This document shows, in pieces, positions 52,195 to 64,000 of a stretch of 64,000 nucleotides of DNA. The position numbers and the translations under genes are program-made. The notes under the pieces were generated by a model. That model saw nothing but the letters and a program-made list of their open reading frames with translations. It did no database searches and was not told the origin of the DNA. How positions within the stretch are numbered: position 1 is the stretch's first letter; each line of letters starts with the position of its first letter. This DNA is from Sapria himalayana. Its lineage: Eukaryota; Streptophyta; Magnoliopsida; Malpighiales; Rafflesiaceae. The stretch spans positions 78,010-142,009 of the forward strand of contig JAREIK010003112.1 of NCBI GenBank assembly GCA_029783825.1. Reading direction: 5' to 3'.

Positions 52195-54656
52195 AATGTA
52201 TTTAACAATATGTATATCAACATATTACTATATATAAATGTATTTATCTACATAAATACCTATACATAGCCATATGACTAAATATATATAATTATATGAA
52301 AAACTAAATATAACTACATCTACAACATGTATAACTGCATGCTTTAGAAACTTAATATCCATTCATATCATTTAGCTCATTCATATATATATTTTTTTGA
52401 TATTGTATAAATCTTTAGTATTTTTCCATAAATTTTTGGAACTTAAATTTAATTTTTTCAACTTTAAATATATTTTTAATGTATTTTTATATGTTTGTAT
52501 AAATCATTATGATTTAATATGTTTAGGATATGTATTTTTGTTTCACTTAATATCATTTAACTAAAATTGATTTGTAATAAAATGTTTATTTGTTAAAAAT
52601 CATGTTGTAAATTTCAAAACAAATAACAATATGTTAGTGTAATAAATTTTATAAAAAATTTCTAAAATATATATGTGGTGTAGTTTGAATTTACAAAGAT
52701 AAACTTTAAAAATAAAATTTATTTACAAAATAAAATTTTCACCTCATAATATGCAATATGTTATATTTATTATACATAAACAATGTTTAAAATGTATCTA
52801 TTAATTACAAATAAAAACATTGACATGTATTCAATTTTAAAAAAAAATTTAAAAATAATTATTGAAAAAAACAAATTCATATATTTATATGGTCATATAT
52901 ATATTTTGAATAAAATAAAAAAATAATATCTTGTAGCAAAATTTGCTCATGTATTTATATGGTAATCTATTTTGTTTGAACATAATTAAAGAAATTATTA
53001 ATTTTTTACAAAAGATTAAAGGTATGTATTTAATTGCACTACATCATAATTGCTTGAAATTTAAAATTTCTAAAATTTTATTATTAATAATATATAATAG
53101 GTAAAAATTTATCACAGACATTAATATTTTAATAAAAAAATTTTATAAAAAAACAAAAACAATATTATCTATTATGACAAATATTTTAATTTTTAACATA
53201 ATTTACAAATATGCAATTTTCATTAATTTATATGAGTATAATGATAGTAATTTTCATATAAATATTAAAAAAACAACTATTTGAATAAAATAGAAGCTCA
53301 TATATTTAATTCATCATTTCATTTTACGCATTAATATGCGTCACACACACACACGTGCACACACACACACACACACACAAATTTATTTTAAATATAAAGA
53401 ATTTACAATATTTTTTAAATTGTGTACAATATATAATATTTTATTTTAATTAAATTTTCAAAATCATAAAATTTTAAAATAAATTCACACACACACACAT
53501 AATAGTTTCATTTGAAACATTAAAATACATTACGTATATATGTATGTGTGTGTGTTTGTGTGGGTGTTAAGTAGTAAATTCATGCATACAAGTATATACA
53601 CTCTACGTTGAAAATGTTGATACATGTGTGAATATATATCAAATTACAAAAATGTGTATTGTGATATATAATGTATAGTAATGTATATGGATGTATAAGT
53701 GTGTGTGCGTGCTAGTCAGTGTATATGCACATATGTATTTATGCATATATATGTAAATATCAACATTATTGTTGAGAAAAATAATACTTAAGCACATTAT
53801 TATTATAATGTTCTACAAATTCATGAGAGCACAAGCAAAGAGTGACATTATTGGAAGATATTAATAATCTCGCATCTATAACAGTTTGCCTCATAATTTG
53901 ATTTGAATACTACTTGCAATGATAAGGTTTATTTAATACTACATACCATGGAGTTACATTTCATTCAATACTATAACTTGTTCAAATAAAAAAATCTATC
54001 AAATATCTTCTTCAACAACTTTTCATCTTCTTTTTCTAGTCTTGATAAGCTATTTTCAATTTTGATTATATGTACATTTCTTTTCTAATATCTCTAGTTC
54101 AAACTATTGTAATAGTAAAATCCATCAAATCAATCTTGGCCTAATATCTTTATTTTCTATGATATATTTGATTATAGAATATTTAGTATATATTATGATT
54201 GGTTCCCAGGAAATATGATATTAACTTGCCAAAAGAAAAGAGTGTTTATACAAGCTCTTTCTCTATAGTGGTGTAATTCAATTAGGCATCTCAGAGTGTT
54301 TTGTTATCACAATATATGATAACTATTTATAAATATTTGTATAACTATATAAAGCTCTTCATAATTTATTTAACAATATTTGCAACTATGTAAACTATTT
54401 TTATAACTATATTAATAACTATATATAATTATTATTTTAACTATATAATATTTTATAACTATATGAGTAATTCTATATAACTATATTTTTAACAAAATAT
54501 TTCATATGTATAATAATATATAACTATATATAATTGTAGGTTACTATATGTATAACTATAAAAATGTTATATATAACTATATCCTTAACTACTTACATAT
54601 TTATAACTATATGTGCATAACTATATATAAATATTTGTATAACTAACACTCTATAT
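52195..54656 (+). repeat. 2.5-kb AT-rich block, inner copy
   Basis: This is homologous to 44440-46926, including CATGCTTTAGAAACTTAATA (about 52338), the (CA)n clusters near 53341-53381 and 53487-53500, and TACTACATACCATGGAGTTAC (about 53936). No coding sequence is recognised. It continues past the CTCTATA sequence that ends the outer copy. Confidence 0.75.
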
Positions 54657-54849
54657 AATTAAATATAATTATATTTGTATCTATGTATACATATATGTAT
54701 TCATATAATTAAATCTATATATTTATTTATATCTTTGTATATATTTATATATAACTACTTATAACTACTTGTATGAATATATCTATATATAATTATATTT
54801 TTAACATTATATAACTTTTTTTTAATTATGTATACTATAGGTATAAGAA

Positions 54850-55759
<910 letters not shown>

Positions 55760-56046
55760 AGGTATAAGAACTATAAATAATTGTCTTAGACTATATGCAT
55801 AACTATAAAATATTATATATAACTAAATTTAAAAATATAATTAACAACATATATTTAATATATATTTTTATATATTAGAATATAAAAATGTATTTTACCA
55901 TATATATACTTATAGATAACTATTTGTATACATATATAAAATTATATAAAAATATATATATATATCTACATGTATAAATATTATAACTATATGTGTCACT
56001 ATATGTATAACCACATGTAACTATATTTATAATTACATATATAACA

Positions 56047-56384
56047 GAATGTGATTTTTCTAAATCCATTCTGGATGATATAAAAGCATGGACAGAAACT
56101 ACCGGAAATTTCACATCTCTCCAATCCGGTTTGAAGGAGCTGATCTCAAGGTATGGAAAAGATTCTCCAATAAACATAATTCGAAGAGCTAGCTTTGCTG
56201 CGGCAACTTTCCATATTTGGAGAGAACGGAACAGAAGGCTTTACGAAAAGAAATTTCAAAGTTCAGATTGGGTGGTTAGAACGATCAAAACAGAGATTTT
56301 CATTGTTTTCCAAAGAGAATGTGCTAGAATGAACATGTCATAGGATGTAAAGATTTTGATAGTCTATTTACTTATCAAAAAAAA
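56047..56384 (+). mobile_element. 5'-truncated LINE tail (338 bp) with perfect target duplication
   Basis: This is the extreme 3' end of a plant LINE. An open frame in register from 56047 to the stop at 56341 encodes the end of the zinc-binding RT region (ECDFSKSILDDIKAW, then FHIWRERNRRLYEKK). It is followed by a short 3' untranslated region with GATAGTCTATTTACTTATC and an A-run (56377-56384). The 19-bp sequence TATAATTACATATATAACA occurs at 56028-56046 and again at 56385-56403 without mismatch, which fixes both borders. The frame is undamaged, so the insertion looks young. It lacks the polymerase and endonuclease and is inert. Confidence 0.93.
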
Positions 56385-57834
56385 TATAATTACATATATA
56401 ACAACATAAAAATTATGTTTGACTATATGTGTATAACTATATATAAATATTTGTATAATTATATATAAATTTTTATATAACTATATATAAATATCACTCT
56501 ATATAAAAATTAAACTATATATAAATATTTTTATATAACACTCTATATAATTAAATATCACTATATTTGTAACTATGTATATATTTATATAAATCTATAT
56601 ATTTAATTATATTTTTTTATATTTATGTATAACTATTTGTATGAATATATTTATATATAACTATATGTTTAACTATATAAAAATACTTATAGCTATATAT
56701 ACTATATGTATAATAACATATAACTATAAATAATTGTATCTTAATATATGCATAACTATAAAGCTTTATATATAACAATATTTAAATATATAATTTACAA
56801 ATTATATTTAATATACATTTGAATATATTAGTATATAAAAATGTATTTTACTTTATGTATACCTATACATAACTATATGTATGAATATATAAAATTATAT
56901 GAATAAATATATATACCTACATTTATAAATATAAGTATAACTATATGTGTAACTATATGTATAACCACATGTAACTATATTTATAATTACATGTATAACA
57001 ACATACAACATTATGTTTAACTATATATGTATAACTATTTATACATATTTGTAAAACTAAATAAAAATTTATATAATTAAATATAACTATATATTTAACT
57101 ATTTATTCATATATGTATACGTATATTTAAATCTATATATTTGTTTATAACTTTGTTTATATTTTTTGTATAACTAAATATAACTACTCGTATGAATATA
57201 TATAACTGAATGTTTAACGATATATACTTTTTATAACTATTCATATTATATGTATAATAACATATAACTATAAATAATTCTATCTTACTATATGTATAAC
57301 AATAAAAAATTTATACATAACTATATTTAAATATATAATTAACAGCATATATTTAATATACATTTTTATATATTGTATAAAAAATGTATTTTAGTATATT
57401 CATACCTATACATAACTATATGTATAAATATAAGAAATTATATAAAAAATATATATATACATACATGTATAAATGTAAGTTTAAATATACGTGTAAATAT
57501 ATGTATAACCACATGTAACTATATTTATAATTCTATGTATAAAAACATATAATATAATGTTTAACTTTTTGTATATAACTATACATAAATATTTGTATAA
57601 CTTTCAAAAACTTTATATAAATAAATATAACTTTATTTTTAATTATGTTTACACATATATATACATATATGCAAATCTATATAATTGTTTATGACTTTGT
57701 ATACATTTATGTATATCTACTTATAATTACTTGTATGCATATATCTATATATAACTATATGTTTAACTATATGTAACTTTTTATAACTACATTTACTATA
57801 TGTATACTAACACATAATTATATATGGGATAATA

Positions 57835-58092
57835 TGAATTTGTTTCACTAACTTGAAATTAAATGACAAAAGATATAATATCAACAATATGTAAGCACAT
57901 ATCATGAGAATGTCCATTCGTCACGCTCATATATGGTATAAAACAAATAAGGGTTGTACTCTTACCTAATCACAGCCATTGGGTTTCAGGCTCATATATG
58001 AACTTATGTATGACAAAAGATGTAATATTTAATATGTTTGTACTAAAGAAATTTTGTTTTCTTTATGTAATTCCTCATTCTAACATTCATTC
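57835..58092. other. Unassigned AT-rich spacer
   Basis: This is non-tandem sequence between the ATAACTATA repeats and the pyrimidine tract. GACAAAAGATRTAATAT occurs twice (about 57859 and 58011), as does GGCTCATATATG or a near variant (about 57926 and 57988). No coding sequence is recognised. The TNP2 gene body would be expected around here and is absent. Confidence 0.45.
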
Positions 58093-58094
58093 TT

Positions 58095-58448
58095 TGTGTG
58101 TGTGTGTCTCTCTCTCTCTCTTTTAATTCTTTCTGTGTCACTCTCTTCCTCTTTTTTTTCTATGTCACACTCTCTCTATTGTTATTTTCTTTCTCACTCT
58201 CCTTTCTTCCTTGTTCGCTCTCTCTCCCCCTCTTTCCCTCTCCCTCCCTCTCTCTCTTTTGCATTTCTCTCCCCCTGTCTCCCCCCTTTCCTCTCTCTCT
58301 CTCCCTCTCCCCCCTCTCTCTCTCTCCCTCTCCCCCTCTCTTTCTCCCTCTCCCCCCTCTCTCCCTCTCCCTTTTGTTTCTCTCTCTCTCTCCCTCTTCC
58401 CTTTCTCTCTCTCCCCCTCTCCCTCTCCCCTTTCTCTCTCTCTCTCTC

Positions 58449-58479
<31 letters not shown>

Positions 58480-58490
58480 CTCCTTCAATC
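58095..58490 (+). repeat. Polypyrimidine (CT-rich) tract
   Basis: This is about 400 bp of almost pure C and T on the plus strand: (GT)n then (TC)n at its start, CCCCTCTC-type units in the middle, and a C-run followed by (CT)n at 58447-58480. Open frames on both strands are composition by-products. Such mirror-symmetric tracts can adopt triplex structure, but this is not shown by the sequence alone. Confidence 0.92.
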
Positions 58491-58591
58491 TTTAAATATC
58501 TTTCATTTTATTTTCGTTTCTTATTCATTATCATTTTTGCTCCCTTTATCCAGTATTACCATGATATCTATTAATCTTTATCGTGCTAAAA

Positions 58592-58760
58592 ATTGAGCAT
58601 GTGCATGTAGATGAAGATATAGAAAATTTATGTGAATCAAGGTGGTATAATAGAAATTGAAGATGATCACTTTCTATCTGAAGATAAGTTTGAACTTCTA
58701 TCGGAATCAGACAAAATATCAGAAGATCCGTTGGAGGATGACAGTGATGCTGATAATTAA
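58592..58760 (+). pseudogene. TNP2 transposase, C-terminal acidic tail only
   Basis: This aligns with the last codons of the minus-strand TNP2 (25590-25413). It reads as HVHVDED-like codons, then IEIEDDHFLSED, ending in TAA at 58758-58760. One base is missing near 58640, shifting the frame. Everything upstream of these roughly 56 codons is gone, replaced by the pyrimidine tract. The roughly 140-bp spacer to the TnpA start at 58900 is also conserved with the minus-strand element. Confidence 0.8.
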
Positions 58761-58899
58761 ACTGTTATAATTTTATTATAATATTAAACTATCAAAGACT
58801 TTTTATATTTTGTAGAAATCTATCGGTGTGTTTTATTCTAAATACATGCTTATTCATCATATCTCAATTATTTTTTATATGTTTTATTTTGTATAGCAG

Positions 58900-60810
58900 A
58901 TGGTGCCTAAAGGATGTGGACATGGTGGAGGTGGACGTGGGCGTAGAAATGAACCAAATTCATCTAGTATGTTACATCATGTTGCAAAATCAGTACCATC
59001 TAATACCCACCATATCTAGACTTCAACATCACAATCACCATCTTCATTTCTATCACCATCACCATCATTTAGACCTCTACTATAACCTTTATCAGATATA
59101 AACCCACCACTCATAATGCTTCTTGCACAGACTTTTGATCCATATCTATCTTCTACACCACACTTTACACCGATAGTTCCCCCATTTACAAAACCAATGG
59201 CATCATCAAATGTTGTGTCTTCCTCTGCAGTCAGTGCCATGTTAGTAATTGAGATTGTGGATTAGAGGTAAAAGAAATATGTAAATATGACTTGAAAAAA
59301 AAATTTGATGTTACTGTAAGTGGTTTTTTTATATTGTTATGATTTGCTTGTTTTCAATGTTATTTATTTATTTGTACAGTTTTATTCTACCACATAAGTG
59401 TTCAATATAATTACAAAGTCTTTGAATTATATGGTTGATTCTAAAGCATTCTTATGGAAAAAAGTTTCTGAATCGACAAAAGAGTCTTATTTTAATGACT
59501 TTCAGGTAAAAATAACAAAACAAAAGCATTGAAAAATAATTATCTAATTACTTAACTATTATGTTGGCTATTATTCAAGCAATAAATAATTATGTTATTA
59601 TTAATATAAATTCTTTTGTGATTTTTTTTATATAAAGAATTAGTGCACATGGGCACCCAAATTTGATGGAAGGATAAAGTCATTACGGGAGATCAAAGCT
59701 GCTCAACAGTATTCTAATTTTGTCCATAAATTGAAGAATTGAAAGAAATGCCTGATTTTATATCTAAGGAAGACTGGCCTAGGTGGCTTAAGTTTTGGGG
59801 AAAGCCAGATGTGAAGAAAAAATTAGATATGCCTAGCAAAAATCGATGAAGTGAGGTAGCTGGACTAGGTATTAGGAATCTATCGAGACACATGAGGATC
59901 AAAGTCGAGCATCGAGCACGCTCAAGATTTGGTAGAATTTTAAAAATTAAAACATTTATATATTTAGTGGTTGCCATAATAGTCCAATAATTCAAATCTC
60001 TACATGGTTTTATTAATTTTGTTAAATTTTTGATCATTGTTTTTTAATGACTTAATAAATTCATATTCTCGGCAGGAGAATTGGGTTGAGATCCCAATTT
60101 TTATGAGATTTTCAGGATGATGCATGGGAAGAAAGTGGATGGTCATTTTGTTGACAACAAGTCTCAGATGATTACTTTAAGAATCTGTGTTATTAATAAA
60201 ATCTTATAATGCTACAGTACATCTTGAAAGTTGTTTGGAATGCTAAATATTTATTTTATTTTATGTATATCTAGAAAAGTATTTTACTCTATTTATATTA
60301 GGAACTAATGGAGGAATGTGTGATAGCTGCTCATCAATAGGTTGAGGGTTCTTTGGATCTTCAACCATTTGATTATGATCCTATTTATTTGGAGACCATA
60401 AGAGGTCGTAAGAGGTAGTGAATGTATGGCATCGGCTCGAAGGGAGTGACATTTAGTTGTAGCAGTCAAGCTTCTATTTCATCTGTCTCAGCAATGGTGG
60501 ATGAGGCGGTCGAACAACAAGCAATGGAAACAAATTAATATATTGTAGTTATGGAGAACGAAATGAAAAAGAAGGATGAGCAGATATCTCATTTGAAGGA
60601 AGAAATATATGAAATTAAAGAACATAAGGATGAGCAGTATACTATTTTGATGGAAGAAATACAAGAAATTAAAGAAATGAATGATGAGATGAAAGAAATT
60701 AAGAATGTAATGCAACATAAGATATCCTATATGGAGTCATAGTTAGTAGCATTGGGGCAACAAATAGTATTCCGAGATCCAGCAGTGAACCCTCACAGGA
60801 GAGGCTAACT
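58900..60810 (+). pseudogene. TnpA-type CACTA protein pseudogene
   Basis: This is the second protein of the element, in En/Spm the factor that binds subterminal motifs and assists TNP2. The ATG at 58900 follows an acceptor-like TATAGCAG. Exon 1 begins MVPKGCGHGGGGRGRRNEP and becomes serine- and proline-rich. A second exon around 59400-59505 reads MVDSKAFLWKKVSESTKESY. The core (about 59645-59940) includes WAPKFDGRIKSLREIKAA and MPDFISKEDWPRWLKFWGK. A further exon (60075-60165) reads NFYEIFRMMHGKKVDGHFVD, as in the plant Ptta/En/Spm transposase family. The C-terminus (60300-60810) holds GRKR and a coiled coil that is open at 60551-60742 (MKKKDEQISHLKEEIYEIKE). Several in-frame stops and shifts show it is dead. 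Confidence 0.8.
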
Positions 60811-61699
60811 TTTCCTACTAATTATGAGAATGATTTCGTATAAGAATTATTTCTGAACTGTTATTGATTTTTGTCTGTGTAGCAAAACATAATGAGATTT
60901 TTTTGTAGGTTTCAATTTTTTTTATTCTAGTTTTTTTCTTTTATTTGCCGATTAACTTAATAATGAATATTTCTAGGACACATTAACTGAGACGCATGAA
61001 AAAATTCTGATTCAAAGCATTCAGACATTGCCACTATCCTTCCAATGTATTGGTCCCATATTTATTGATTTCAGCTTGATCGAAAGGAGACCTAGCTTCT
61101 TTAATCTTCATTATTCCTAAAACATTTTATTTTTGCAATCTCTTTCTCTCTAAACATCTTTTATGGACATCTTTTAGATTTTTGTAGAAGCTGTATGACT
61201 ATCAACATTAATTTGTGTTTGTTCATGTCTATAATAACTATTTTATATATTTTGAATATGTTTGTGTGTCCCCAAATTTTTTGTATAGAATTTTAGCCTA
61301 TTATAGGTATGTAAAATCCTTGACTGGTCCTCTATGGTGCTGGGAACAACACCTTAGCTTCTGAAGTTGTGAGTTGAAGCAAAAAAATTAATTCCATGCA
61401 AATGCAAGTTTATTTTTTACACTCTTATTTTGTGCAAATAAGCATCATCATAGTTTAGATTTGTGACTGCTTGTTATCAGTTATTGGTTTGTAAATACAG
61501 TATGTTATGCTCTATGTGTAGGTGTAACAATGTTCTCTATCTGTGTGGAGTACCAGAGGAGAAAGAACTAGAAATGCTGACCATGCCTGAGAGACTTATA
61601 TGCATATTTTTTAAGTCCTATAATATTTTCTTCTATTGTCTTTTATGGTATGTGTATTTGCATGAAAATACAAGTGTGTGTGTCATCTAAGGCTATGTG

Positions 61700-62040
61700 A
61701 TTATATATACATACATATAATACTTTAGTATGTACGTACATATATAATTGGTATAAATGTACGTATATACTAAGTATATACATACGTATATCCTGAGTAA
61801 ATATGTTTATATATATTGATTATATTTGTACGTATATACTCAGTATATATTTTCGTATATATTGAATATATTTGTATGTATATACTTAGTATATACATAT
61901 ATATATACTACAGTATATGCGTATGTATATACTTGGTATATATGTACTTTATACTGTAGTATATGTACATATATATCGGTATATACGTACTTTTATATTT
62001 TAGTATATACGTACATATATACCGAGTAAATACATAAGTG
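61700..62040. repeat. Palindromic TACGTATATACT-type repeats, cluster 1
   Basis: Roughly ten short units such as ACGTATATACTCAGTATATA are arranged so that each arm is the inverse of the next (GTATATAC / ACTNAGT / GTATATAC). The same family recurs at 62630-62830. The repeats could form many small hairpins. Confidence 0.7.
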
Positions 62041-62339
62041 GGTGCATATATTTATTTGTAGACATGTATATATTGTCATACGTAAACACCCATTTACACA
62101 CAAACACTTATGAATATATAATTGCTCAGGCTGGTCTGGTCATCATCGTCCATTTCTCCCAATTGTAAGTAATAAAAGCCCTGGATATTAAACTTTTCTT
62201 AAAGTTGTGAGATGAAGATATTTTTGGTCCAGGCCAGCCAGATATATAGAGGTTGGTCTTAAAAATCTTAGTAATTGTATATATGCAATTATCACATGGT
62301 ATAAAGCGAACGTATGAGTAAATAATTTTTTTTGCTCTA

Positions 62340-62640
62340 GGTTATGTAATGATTGGTTCTAATTTACTAGGTCTTAGAATGATAATGATGATGATGCTCA
62401 TGTATTGTCATGTAATTCTAGTCCAGGAAGAATTTCAGGTCTTATTTTGGGAGAGGCTGCTTGCCGCCTCATCAAAACTCACTCAATCTCAAGTTCATCA
62501 GTCGAGCATCATCGCTCGCCCTACTTTTATTATCAGGAGCAGTAGCGGTGGAAATGGTCGCAGCAGTGACAGTGGGGCAGCAGCGGTAGTGCCAGTAAAG
62601 ATGACAGCGGTAGCAACAACATCAACAAATGTGGTATATA
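62340..62640. other. GC-richer segment of unknown origin
   Basis: This 300-bp stretch is clearly richer in G and C than its surroundings. It contains GCAGCAGTGACAGTGG-like and GTAGCGGTGG-like triplet-rich sequence and is bracketed by the two palindromic TA repeat clusters. An open frame (62349-62672) includes a serine-, glycine- and alanine-rich stretch. No family is recognised; it could be an exon fragment of a host gene. Confidence 0.35.
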
Positions 62641-62830
62641 CGTACATATACTCTATATATATGTATGTATAATACTATACTATTTTATGTACATATATAC
62701 TGAGTATATATGTACTCAGTATATATGTACACATAATACTGCACTTTATATATACATATACTACAATAATATATGTACGAGTGAAATGCTAGTATATATT
62801 CATATATATACTATAGTATTATATATTTAT
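62630..62830. repeat. Palindromic TACATATATACT-type repeats, cluster 2
   Basis: This includes a 27-bp near-perfect palindrome at 62689-62715 (GTACATATATACT, one unpaired base, AGTATATATGTAC) overlapping another copy that ends at 62730. It is the same family as 61700-62040. Confidence 0.75.
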
Positions 62831-63027
62831 CAAAAGATAGTTTTATTTATTTATTTTGATTTGATTGAGTAGTTTACATTTCTTATAGATATGGTACCAA
62901 TTGTTCTCCATACGAAGCTTGTATAAGTGAAGAAATTTTTCACTAGAAATGATGCACCATGAATAGAACATCTTTATCGTTGTAGAAAGTTGGTGATCAG
63001 AGGAGTAGAGGGAGATAAGCAATGTTA

Positions 63028-63803
63028 ATGCATAGATAGATTGTACTTTATGCACTTGTCGATAGATACATTGAGGAAAAAGATTTAATAAAATTTGTTA
63101 TTTTTTTGTTTTAATTATGTAAAATATTGTATTAGAATAAGCTGTTAAATAATTTTTTTAATTATAAATTATCATTTATAGTTTCTATATTTATTGAATT
63201 AATATAAAATATTAAATTATTTAATTAATAAAATTTTTATTAAATTAAATTCTAAAAATAGTTATGAAATTAAAATAGCTAGGGAAACATCCCTAGCTAA
63301 TCTAGCAAAATTTTCTAGCTAATTTAGCTAGTGAAAATTCCCTTGCTAAATTAGCTAGGGGAAACTCCCTTGCTTAAATAGCAAGGGAAAAAAAATCCTT
63401 TGCTAAATTAGATAGGGAATTTTCCCTAGCTAATTTAGCTAGGGATATCTTTATTTTAGCAAGAGATTTTTTTCGTCGATAAATTTATTTTACTAGAGAC
63501 TATTTTGGTAGCTAATTTTAGTGACGAGCACTTTAGTTAGGGAAAGCTCCGTCGTTATATCCATTTAGCGATGAAAACTCTCATTTGCTTGCAATTTAGC
63601 CCGGGAAATTATTATTTTTAGCTATGGATTTATCCATTGCTAAATTATTTGCTAGGGATAGTTTCCCTAGCTAAATTTTAGCGATGAGTACTTTTGATTG
63701 GGAATAGTTCCATCCTTAATCTATCACTATATCCTATTTAGCAATAGAAAATGCCCATTTAGCTAAGGAATTGTCCCTAGCTATATGAGATTATTCTTGC
63801 AGT
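63028..63803 (+). repeat. 3' subterminal region of CACTA element, copy 1
   Basis: An AT-rich lead-in (63028-63270) matches 730-945 of the left element. It is followed by TAGCTAGGGAA / TTCCCTAGCTA motifs in alternating orientation (63270-63450) and weaker ones to 63790, then the terminus ATTATTCTTGCAGT. The motifs pair to form short inverted repeats such as TAGCTAGGGAATTTTCCC-like sequences. Confidence 0.75.
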
Positions 63804-64000
63804 ATTCATGGAAAGATTATACTTTATGCTCTATCATTAGATACATTGATGAAGAAGAAGATATAATCAAATTTTGTTATGATTATATTTTAACATCTAA
63901 ACATATTGTATTAGAATAATATATTAACTGATTTTTTTTTGTAATTATAAATAATGGTTTATAGTTTATATTTTTATTAATTTTATATAACATTTAAAAA
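63804..64000 (+). repeat. 3' subterminal region, copy 2 (cut by window end)
   Basis: This matches 63028-63225 with a lag of about 776 bp, including AGATTRTACTTTATGC, AGATACATTGA and ATATTGTATTAGAATAA. It starts right where copy 1 reaches its terminus. In the nested-insertion reading it belongs to the outer element whose 5' half is 40584-46926. Confidence 0.7.

Larger units (their letters stand above)
60860..63027. other. Foreign 2.2-kb segment between TnpA and the 3' end
   Basis: In the other two CACTA copies the TnpA end is followed directly by the AT-rich 3' region; here about 2.2 kb intervenes. It contains moderately complex, gene-like sequence (60980-61140, 61300-61690, 62090-62340, 62340-62640) separated by TACGTATATACT-type repeats. 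A short frame (61463-61690) includes NNVLYLCGVPEEKELEML, but I do not recognise it. It may consist of captured host gene fragments, which CACTA elements are known to carry. Confidence 0.45.

Noticed and set aside
58096..58596. Open frames on both strands over the CT-rich tract
   Set aside because: Low-complexity S/L/P and R/E peptides are what pure CT or GA sequence encodes; there is no gene evidence.
62349..62672. 107-codon frame at 62349
   Set aside because: It starts in AT-rich DNA and ends in TA repeats; the middle may be an exon fragment, but the frame itself has no support.

Overview
This window looks like nuclear DNA from a flowering plant. It is very AT-rich, contains no intact host gene that I can recognise, and consists almost entirely of transposable elements and tandem repeats. 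The plant assignment rests on En/Spm-type CACTA transposons carrying TNP2 and TnpA genes, plant-style non-LTR (LINE) fragments with an RNase H domain, and a retrocopy of a plant ARF1 GTPase. I cannot name the species.

Layout: 1-1253 is the 3' end of a CACTA element. 1254-15891 is a huge degenerate TCTA (GATA) array. 15892-18362 is an array of the 8-mer AAATATAT, which also reads as back-to-back TATAAATA. 18363-18806 returns to TCTA. 18807-22161 is an island holding a 5'-truncated, broken LINE on the minus strand plus about 1.2 kb of unidentified sequence. 22162-22540 is TCTA again. 22541-34402 is a complete but decayed CACTA element on the minus strand, flanked by CTA on both sides. 34403-40583 is TCTA. 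From 40584 to the end the DNA is CACTA-derived on the plus strand: a 5' half-element (40584-46926), then a second copy running from a 5' terminus at 46927 to a 3' terminus near 63803, then the start of another 3' subterminal copy. This is best read as one element nested in an internally deleted relative.

The CACTA family has a consistent plan: a terminal repeat close to CACTAYAARAAAA, subterminal arrays of TAGCTAGGGAA and its inverse, a 5' block of 1.5-2 kb, AT-rich internal tandem repeats built on ATAACTATA, a TNP2-type transposase gene, a spacer of about 140 bp, a TnpA-type DNA-binding protein gene, and a 3' subterminal region. Every transposase copy here is broken. The minus-strand element keeps the most recognisable TNP2; the plus-strand element keeps the most recognisable TnpA.

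Secondary insertions into the CACTA DNA include an ARF1 retropseudogene (54850-55759), a 338-bp LINE tail with a perfect 19-bp target duplication (56047-56384), a GC-rich island (30645-31120), and two segments of about 2.2 kb of unknown origin (49717-51943 and 60860-63027). The most unusual observation is that all four outer CACTA boundaries in the window sit directly against TCTA array, always in the same strand orientation. This suggests one ancient array of more than 20 kb that has been repeatedly invaded.
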